From the NCBI RefSeq assembly GCF_022436675.1, contig NZ_JAKUJZ010000005.1, positions 454,576 to 518,575 on the forward strand: a stretch of DNA of 64,000 bases, written 5' to 3'. This stretch comes from Rheinheimera hassiensis. GTDB lineage: Bacteria; Pseudomonadota; Gammaproteobacteria; Enterobacterales; Alteromonadaceae. A program made the position numbers and the translations under genes. Under the pieces are notes generated by a model. That model saw only the letters and a list, made by a program, of their open reading frames with translations. It was not told where the DNA came from and ran no database searches. Positions within the stretch are counted from its first letter, which is position 1. Each line of letters starts with the position of its first letter. Positions 59,341-64,000 of the stretch are shown here, one piece after another.

Positions 59341-59584
59341 CTCTTTTGCTATATAAATAAAGTATTTCACTTCGCTTTTGATCAGTTCGCCCACCAAGCT
59401 TGGCAAGGTTCGGCTAAAAATAGATGTTAATTTTTATCTGCCCCTAATAATTTGAAAAATCAGTGCAAATCGAAAATTCAAATAAAAAGCGCCAATCTGA
59501 GATCTCTCAACAAAATTACACGTATATCTAGCAATCAACCCTACACCCGGGTGCCGTTCTGCGAACTTATACAGGAGGTTTTAC

Positions 59585-60412
59585 ATGAAAAACTTTACCG
59601 GTCTACTGCTAATCATTTTCATACATGGTTTTTTCTTTCAAACAGCATTGGCGCAAGACGGCAAAACGGCGCTGGTACCTTTGCCCTCGGTAGACGACTT
59701 CACCAGAGGTGAAGATGGCTGGGCTTTTGGGCTGGGCTTGGGTATTGAGTATGAAACTGCCTACGAAGGATCGGACGAATTTGGTGTTGAAATACAGCCA
59801 GCGGGCGCTGTGCAGTGGCGCCGCGGTGATGATATTTTCTATTTTGCCGGCGAAGCACTGGGCTGGCGAGGCCTGCGTGCTGACACCTGGTTACTGGAAG
59901 CCTTAATAGGCTTTGATGAGGGCCGCGAAGAAAGTGACTCTGATGATGGTCGTCTGGACGGACTTGGTGATACCGAAGAGGGCTTTGAAGTAGTACTGCA
60001 GGCACGGCGGGCGTTTAGCAACGACTGGCGTTATTGGTTGGTAAGCCGGCTGGTAACCGGAGATAACGGCAACCTTGGCCTGTTTGGTGTCGGCCGCCGC
60101 TTTGGCGATAAAACCGACGGTTCCGGTTCGGAAATTAATATCGTGGCGGTGTTTCACGATAGCAAATATGCCAATACAGGTTTCGGCATCACCGCACAGC
60201 AGTCGGCGGCATCCGGTTTGGCTGAAACCAACTTGAGTGGTGGCTTGCGTTCCATCGGGGTTGATTACAACTACCGGCATAATATCAACAAGAACTGGCA
60301 GATTTTCGGCGAGGCTCTTTATGAGCATTTCAGCAGCGACGTGCGCAATAGCCCCATCGCCCGCAGCAACTACGAAGCCGAAATCGGCATCGGGTTTATT
60401 TATATATTCTAG
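59585..60412 (+). CDS. MipA/OmpV family outer membrane protein, copy 3
   Basis: A strong AGGAGG precedes the ATG. The 275-residue product has a signal peptide (to about LAQDG), barrel strands WAFGLGLGIEYETAYEGSDE, FYFAGEALGWRGLR, acidic loops (EGREESDSDDGRLDGLGDTE-like), GFGITAQQSAASGLAETN and a last strand EIGIGFIYIF. The motif TAQQSAASG is shared with copy 1's SASQSAASG. The 290-bp region upstream is AT-rich and shows no clear operator. Not in an operon; the integron array begins 150 bp downstream. Confidence 0.87.
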   Translation: MKNFTGLLLIIFIHGFFFQTALAQDGKTALVPLPSVDDFTRGEDGWAFGLGLGIEYETAYEGSDEFGVEIQPAGAVQWRRGDDIFYFAGEALGWRGLRADTWLLEALIGFDEGREESDSDDGRLDGLGDTEEGFEVVLQARRAFSNDWRYWLVSRLVTGDNGNLGLFGVGRRFGDKTDGSGSEINIVAVFHDSKYANTGFGITAQQSAASGLAETNLSGGLRSIGVDYNYRHNINKNWQIFGEALYEHFSSDVRNSPIARSNYEAEIGIGFIYIF

Positions 60413-60559
60413 CCAAACCAAGGCTTGCACGGACCTAAGGGGTCAAAAATCAATGACACTGACACTTTTGATTACCTTTGATTCTCCTTCGTATATCCTT
60501 ACCCGATTAACGCACTATGCAGTTGCATGCGCCAATAGTTCATCGTAGTTTCCTTTTAA

Positions 60560-60650
60560 ACATAACACCGCGGTAATAGGCAGCTGGAACAGAGCGAAGC
60601 GGCGTGTAAGGTGTCCCAGTGAGCGAACGAAATTAACAGCCTTGTTAGGT
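60560..60650 (-). other. attC site 1 (end of cassette array)
   Basis: ACATAAC on the left and GTTAGGT on the right (60644-60650) are the RYYYAAC/GTTRRRY core sites; the interior carries paired segments around GAGCGAAGCGGC and GTCCCAGTGAGCGAAC. It is the attC of the CdiI_2-like cassette and the outermost site of the array. Confidence 0.75.
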
Positions 60651-60911
60651 TTTTGGCAGTTCATTTATTGCTACTTCCAGCTCTTTATCGTATAGCTCTG
60701 TATCATCTACGTAACCACGTTTAAGGCGATTTTCTGCCTCTGGAACTACAATGGCTAGCGCAAGTTTTTGGCGGATAAATGTTGCAAGAACATGATTTGT
60801 AACTTGAGACACTGGCTTTGACCAATTATCTCTGCAGCGCTGTATTAACCCAGAGTTTAATTCTGGTTCTACCCACAGCCCTTCTACATCAGCAACACTT
60901 TTCGCATTCAT
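60645..60911 (-). CDS. Integron cassette 1: CdiI_2-like immunity protein
   Basis: The 88-residue protein contains LIQRCRDNWSKPVSQV, HVLATFIRQKLALAIVVPEA and DDTELYDKELEVAI, which follow the CdiI_2 family pattern (L..RC....KP...L....L...+.Q...L...+P.A...L......D.ELY..EL). CdiI_2 proteins neutralise contact-dependent toxins. No toxin gene is next to it. The stop codon lies inside attC 1. A start 4 nt from the core with weak Shine-Dalgarno is common in cassettes. Identification is by pattern recall, not a search. Confidence 0.6.
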   Translation of the reverse strand: MNAKSVADVEGLWVEPELNSGLIQRCRDNWSKPVSQVTNHVLATFIRQKLALAIVVPEAENRLKRGYVDDTELYDKELEVAINELPKT

Positions 60912-60918
60912 CGATAAA

Positions 60919-61034
60919 ACCTAACGCCCAACTTTGGGGCAGTAACATGCAGGCTTAACTTGGAGCGAAGCGACAGAAGCCTGCATGTTACTGTCCCAGC
61001 GAACGCAGTGAGCGACAACAGTTGTTTGTTATGT
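60919..61034 (-). other. attC site 2
   Basis: Ends ACCTAAC (60919-60925) and GTTATGT (61028-61034). The interior stem AGTAACATGCAGGCTT pairs with AAGCCTGCATGTTACT, with an unpaired GAGCGAAGCGACAG between. Length about 116 bp. Confidence 0.85.
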
Positions 61035-61037
61035 GCT

Positions 61038-61505
61038 TTACTCACCAAGCCACTCAAATCTAGCTTTTCTGGTTATCTGATTGAATTCGACCTTATCTAT
61101 TTTACCCTCAGACAGGTCATCTTCAGCTGCCATTATTATTTTTTGGTAACTGTATTCAATCTCAGCAAGAACATACCCTAATTTCCTTTCTGTAATGTCC
61201 CCTTTTTTATAGCTCTCTATTGCTAATTTCCTGTTCCACGATTTACCCGCTGGAGGATCGGGTAGAGAAAAATCCTTTTCGAGTAGTAAGTTATCGGTTA
61301 TAGAGTACCCCGCCGCTATCGACTCTTTAGCGCATTGATAAAGCATATAATCAATTGAGTCTTGTAATCCATGAAGATGCCAATCAAACCCAGCAATACA
61401 ACCACCAACTATTTTTCCATTTCGATCAATGATGTCAATTCGCCGTTCAGCACACGCCGACAACATAATCAAAAAGATTGTAATACTCAAAAACTTTAAA
61501 TGCAT
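61038..61505 (-). CDS. Integron cassette 2: unknown lipoprotein
   Basis: From the ATG at 61505 the product is 155 residues, with a lipoprotein signal (MHLKFLSITIFLIMLSAC). The mature part has IIDRNGKIVGGCIAGFDWHL and YQCAKESIAAGY and an acidic, helical C-terminal half. I do not recognise the family. The stop codon is 4 bp from attC 2. Low GC compared with the core genes. Confidence 0.65.
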   Translation of the reverse strand: MHLKFLSITIFLIMLSACAERRIDIIDRNGKIVGGCIAGFDWHLHGLQDSIDYMLYQCAKESIAAGYSITDNLLLEKDFSLPDPPAGKSWNRKLAIESYKKGDITERKLGYVLAEIEYSYQKIIMAAEDDLSEGKIDKVEFNQITRKARFEWLGE

Positions 61506-61523
61506 AATCTCAACTTCTGAAGC

Positions 61524-61601
61524 ACATAACGCCCCGCGCATGCGCGCGAACTTGTGAGCGTCGCAGGGGCCGCAGGCCCCGAATGACGCGGATTGTTAGG
61601 C
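61524..61601 (-). other. attC site 3
   Basis: Ends ACATAAC and GTTAGGC (61595-61601); interior GCCCCGCGCATGCGCG, and GGGGCCGCAGGCCCC as a perfect hairpin. About 78 bp. Differs at one internal base from attC 6 (63362-63439). Confidence 0.88.
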
Positions 61602-61940
61602 TCTATTGATAAAAAGTAACTTTTCAATAGTCCCAGATAATGCTTTGTCGATACCTGGTTCGCCATGCGCAGCCAAGAAACTACAGGCCTTTTCAACAAA
61701 CTCATTTGACTCAGCATGAGCTAATTTCTCCAGTGCATATTGTTTCGCTATTAAACACTGAATTGAGATTGGGAGCTCATCCATAGTTTCAGACCAAAGG
61801 TTTGCAACGTAGGATTCTAGATCATCTGCGGAAGAGCTAAGAACTGTCCATATACAATGATCAAGTGCATCAGCCTTACCACTATCATTCGAGCTCGTTG
61901 CTTTAAGTAATCCGTCAATTCCAGACTGAATCCAATTCAT
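61596..61940 (-). CDS. Integron cassette 3: unknown helical protein
   Basis: The 114-residue protein is mostly helical, with DALDHCIWTVLSSSADDLES, ISIQCLIAKQYALEKLAHAE and VEKACSFLAAHGEPGIDKAL, and no signal or membrane segment. HEAT-like immunity or repeat proteins look similar, but I do not recognise a family. The stop codon lies inside attC 3. Confidence 0.6.
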   Translation of the reverse strand: MNWIQSGIDGLLKATSSNDSGKADALDHCIWTVLSSSADDLESYVANLWSETMDELPISIQCLIAKQYALEKLAHAESNEFVEKACSFLAAHGEPGIDKALSGTIEKLLFINRA

Positions 61941-61947
61941 GTAAATA

Positions 61948-62063
61948 GCCTAACGCCCTGCTTAGGGGCGGAAACACATGGGCTAAAATTTAGGAGCGAA
62001 GCGACGCAGCCCATGTGTTTGCGTCCCAGCGAGCCTGCGAGCGACTACAGCAGATTGTTAAGT
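61948..62063 (-). other. attC site 4
   Basis: Ends GCCTAAC (61948-61954) and GTTAAGT (62057-62063); the interior stem AACACATGGGCT pairs with AGCCCATGTGTT, and shares GAGCGAAGCGAC and GTCCCAGCGAG with attC 2. Confidence 0.85.
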
Positions 62064-62064
62064 T

Positions 62065-62673
62065 TCATTCCGAACGAACCTTGTTTTGAAAATACTGTTC
62101 AACTTTTTTCACGGCTGCATAGATTTGTTGACTAAAATCATCTTCATCAGAAATTAAATACACAATTTCATCGTTAGCGGCAACTCTATCGGGATTATCA
62201 TCGACAGTTGCGCCAGGACTCCTGTAAGCTCCTTTTAACCAAAAATGAAGCCAAATTTCAGACCTGATTTTTTTAACAGTTTTTTCTAAGTCGTCAAATG
62301 CTTGATCTGCTCCAGACGCCCAAATAATCTTCGTTTCTAATCTAAGAGTTGCAAGTTCAGACCATTCTGAGAAGAGGTGATTTAGTCTCTCATCATAAAT
62401 TCTTTGCTCTTCTTTTAAACTATTACCTGCTTCAACTTCTTCTTTATTCAGAAAAAGCATTGGGCTGCGCACAGCTTGAATTGCTTGAGCTACCTGATGA
62501 GACTTAACAAGAACTTTCTTTGCAAGCTCGTACTCGCTTGTACCTCGAAGCTGCTTTTTCCAAGTAGAAAGGCCATAAATCCCAATTCCTACTGCGGCAA
62601 TTGTTCCTAGTATGCTGATAATATCTTTTGTAAGAGACCAATTTATCTCTGAAACAGAAAAGCAAATGTTCAA
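62065..62673 (-). CDS. Integron cassette 4: membrane-anchored protein of unknown function
   Basis: Starts at TTG (62673) with AAGGAGG at good spacing. The 202-residue product has one N-terminal membrane helix (about 15-36; DIISILGTIAAVGIGIYGLS) followed by a cytosolic helical region (KKQLRGTSEYELAKKVLVKS, EWSELATLRLETKI). This layout occurs in many short cassette or mobile-element proteins. No recognised family; acidic C-terminal DEDDFSQQIYAAVKKVEQYF. Confidence 0.65.
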   Translation of the reverse strand: MNICFSVSEINWSLTKDIISILGTIAAVGIGIYGLSTWKKQLRGTSEYELAKKVLVKSHQVAQAIQAVRSPMLFLNKEEVEAGNSLKEEQRIYDERLNHLFSEWSELATLRLETKIIWASGADQAFDDLEKTVKKIRSEIWLHFWLKGAYRSPGATVDDNPDRVAANDEIVYLISDEDDFSQQIYAAVKKVEQYFQNKVRSE

Positions 62674-62687
62674 ATTTCCTCCTTGAA

Positions 62688-62786
62688 ACTTAACGCTTTG
62701 CTAATTGGCTGCCGAAGCGCAGCGTGGGCAGTCCAGTGGAGGCCACGCTTTTTGTGGCCGGAACGAAATTAAGCAACTTGTTATAA
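62688..62786 (-). other. attC site 5
   Basis: Ends ACTTAAC (62688-62694) and GTTATAA (62780-62786); interior segments GAAGCGCAGCGTGG and CCACGCTTTTTGTGG. The last base departs from the GTTRRRY core consensus. Confidence 0.7.
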
Positions 62787-63338
62787 ACCATTTGAAACTT
62801 GATAATCAGCAACCAAGCCGACATTCTTTATCGGTGAAGGCAAAATATCATCTGCTGTGTTAATTAAACCATCGCGGCCATAAGAACGAATATGGTACGA
62901 GCTTTCATCAATTAACTTGTAATAGTAAAGTTTGCCATCTGTGTTTACTTGAGTCGCATCATGCAGGAAAACCATAGAGTTCTCTGGTAGAGATTTTTGC
63001 AGTACTTCTAATGATTCTGGGTAATGCCCGTTTTGTACTTTGTAAAACTCAATGGCTTGTACAGCGCTAGTTAGCTGAGTTTTAGTTAGCTCACCACGTA
63101 ACTCATCATAAACACCTCCTTCTTGTACAAAGCCAAAATATCCCAGTGCACTATAAAGGAGTACAGTGAATGCGATACCGCACGCACCAACTATTTTTAG
63201 CTTTGTATGCTTTATAGCAAAGCCCCAAATAATGGCTATTGTGCCGAATAGAACTCCAATTAGTGGAATGAATGACATCCCACCAATCACGTAGCCCAGA
63301 CATCCAGCTTCCTTTGCATTTTCTTGTTTATTTTCCAT
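62781..63338 (-). CDS. Integron cassette 5: membrane protein with pseudopilin-like C-terminus
   Basis: From the ATG at 63338 the product is 185 residues: two membrane helices (about 16-40 and 45-70), then a periplasmic-type domain with QLTSAVQAIEFYKVQNGHYP, ESLEVLQK, YYYKLIDESSYHIRSYGRDG and LINTADDILP. The YxVQNGxYP...GxDG...T.DDI pattern is that of type II secretion G-like (GspG) pseudopilin C-terminal domains. Without a prepilin leader it is not a pilin. The frame opens further upstream but crosses attC 6. Confidence 0.68.
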   Translation of the reverse strand: MENKQENAKEAGCLGYVIGGMSFIPLIGVLFGTIAIIWGFAIKHTKLKIVGACGIAFTVLLYSALGYFGFVQEGGVYDELRGELTKTQLTSAVQAIEFYKVQNGHYPESLEVLQKSLPENSMVFLHDATQVNTDGKLYYYKLIDESSYHIRSYGRDGLINTADDILPSPIKNVGLVADYQVSNGL

Positions 63339-63361
63339 ATTACACCGATATTTCTTTTGGT

Positions 63362-63439
63362 TTATAACGCCCCGCGCATGCGCGCGAACGTGTGAGCGTC
63401 GCAGGGGCCGCAGGCCCCGAATGACGCGGATTGTTATGT
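63362..63439 (-). other. attC site 6
   Basis: Ends TTATAAC-side core (63362-63368) and GTTATGT (63433-63439), interior GCCCCGCGCATGCGCG and GGGGCCGCAGGCCCC. Nearly identical to attC 3. Confidence 0.88.
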
Positions 63440-63444
63440 TAGCA

Positions 63445-63909
63445 CTACCACAGTTTGTCTTGTTTTGTAGGTTGAGACTCATCGCCTACTTTATCTTGCT
63501 TAAATCTATTCTTACCCATCAGTGAAAATCTACTAAAATTATTAATTGATCCTAAATTACGATCGGATTTATTAAAGGTGTAGTCACCGACAACCTCAAT
63601 CATATGCATATTTAAGCTTTTTTGAACGTAATTAAACAAATCTTCGTTGGCATATTCAATTTCAACTGCTTCACGCAAGACAAAATGAGATGCAGAATCA
63701 CTATTTGGAAACAAAAATATTTTTCTTAACAGTGGCCCACCACCAGAATGATACTCAACCGCAGCGACTACACCTGAAATAAATATTTTTTTATCGTTAA
63801 AAGCCTCAGGGCTATTTATTAATTTGTAGAATGAAACTTGTTCCCCAAAATCAACATGTGCTTTTACAGGGAGGAACATAAAAATCAAAAAGAAGGCTAT
63901 AGATCTCAT
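63445..63909 (-). CDS. Integron cassette 6: secreted protein of unknown function
   Basis: The 154-residue product has a signal peptide (MRSIAFFLIFMFLPVKAHVD) and a beta-rich segment with VSFYKLINSPEAFNDKKIFI, SGVVAAVEYHSGGGPLL and MIEVVGDYTF, which recalls an OB-fold like those of periplasmic stress proteins. AGGAGAG precedes the ATG. I do not recognise a family. The C-terminal SQPTKQDKLW tail is polar. Confidence 0.65.
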   Translation of the reverse strand: MRSIAFFLIFMFLPVKAHVDFGEQVSFYKLINSPEAFNDKKIFISGVVAAVEYHSGGGPLLRKIFLFPNSDSASHFVLREAVEIEYANEDLFNYVQKSLNMHMIEVVGDYTFNKSDRNLGSINNFSRFSLMGKNRFKQDKVGDESQPTKQDKLW

Positions 63910-63925
63910 AAACTCTCCTGTTCAA

Positions 63926-64000
63926 CATAACGAGCCTGTAGAAAAACCTGTTGAACGCACAGTGTTTCTACTCCGGCCTTTCTGTTTATTATTTGTTAGC
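63926..64000 (-). other. attC site 7 (cut by window edge)
   Basis: Begins with ACATAAC (63926-63932), contains GCCTGTAGAAA and TTTCTACTCCGGCC as partly paired arms, and ends GTTAGC at the right edge. It belongs to the next cassette, beyond the window. Confidence 0.75.

Noticed and set aside
59903..60430. 175-codon open frame antisense to mipA copy 3
   Set aside because: It is a shadow of the high third-position GC of the real gene; mipA copy 3 has a signal peptide, a strong ribosome binding site and a complete barrel.
60413..60559. Gene or attI site between mipA copy 3 and the cassette array
   Set aside because: Cassette orientation puts attI at the other end of the array; no frame of note is present here.

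Overview
The window is a stretch of gammaproteobacterial chromosome. Core-gene order (rplI-rpsR-priB-rpsF, rlmB-rnr, purA, hflC-hflK-hflX-hfq-miaA-mutL-ami-tsaE, queG, orn/rsgA-psd, groESL, aroQ-accB-accC-prmA, guaBA/xseA) follows the Enterobacterales/Alteromonadales plan. The motX gene implies a sodium-driven polar flagellum. Together with the many TonB, MipA/OmpV and DUF3016/DUF3019 proteins this points to the Rheinheimera/Alishewanella/Arsukibacterium-Shewanella neighbourhood; that placement is inference from gene content, not a search result.

Bases 1-17.9 kb are almost all minus-strand housekeeping: the small ribosomal-protein operon, RNA modification and decay (rlmB, rnr, miaA, hfq, orn), purine synthesis (purA), membrane protease control (hflKC), mismatch repair (mutL) and cell-wall amidase. 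Between rnr and hflC lie a motX gene, an S41 protease lipoprotein and a kynureninase-like PLP enzyme. Bases 18-33 kb carry queG, tRNA-Gly, orn, rsgA-psd, a glycerophosphodiesterase, a MerC-like membrane protein behind a probable Zur box, a short PriC, groESL behind a sigma32-type promoter, dsbD, aroQ-accBC, prmA and lepB.

Bases 34-39.5 kb form one five-gene minus-strand phosphorelay operon: an NtrC-class activator, a 69-residue free-standing histidine phospho-acceptor (DHp) domain, a CHASE3 histidine kinase, an Rcp1-like single-domain regulator and a REC-HK-REC-REC hybrid kinase. Bases 40.3-43.6 kb are a block (MipA/OmpV protein, OmpR-type regulator, kinase, start of a lipoprotein) lying between an intact SRPBCC gene and a decayed second copy of it. 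PmrA-like 11-bp direct repeats lie in front of both divergent promoters. An MFS exporter with a divergent AraC regulator follows, then guaBA and xseA.

Bases 51.2-60.4 kb are an envelope-response locus: a second MipA/OmpV protein coupled to DUF3019, a TonB-dependent receptor, an OmpR-type regulator with its kinase, a lipoprotein fusing an S41 protease to a serine beta-lactamase-like domain, and a third MipA/OmpV protein. Four transcription units here share TGACA-like repeats spaced 11 bp apart, a likely operator for the local regulator.

From 60.56 kb to the right edge the window enters an integron gene-cassette array: seven attC-like sites separate six minus-strand cassettes, mostly of unknown function, the distal one encoding a CdiI_2-like immunity protein. 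The integrase should lie beyond the right edge; the array's last cassette abuts the third mipA gene.
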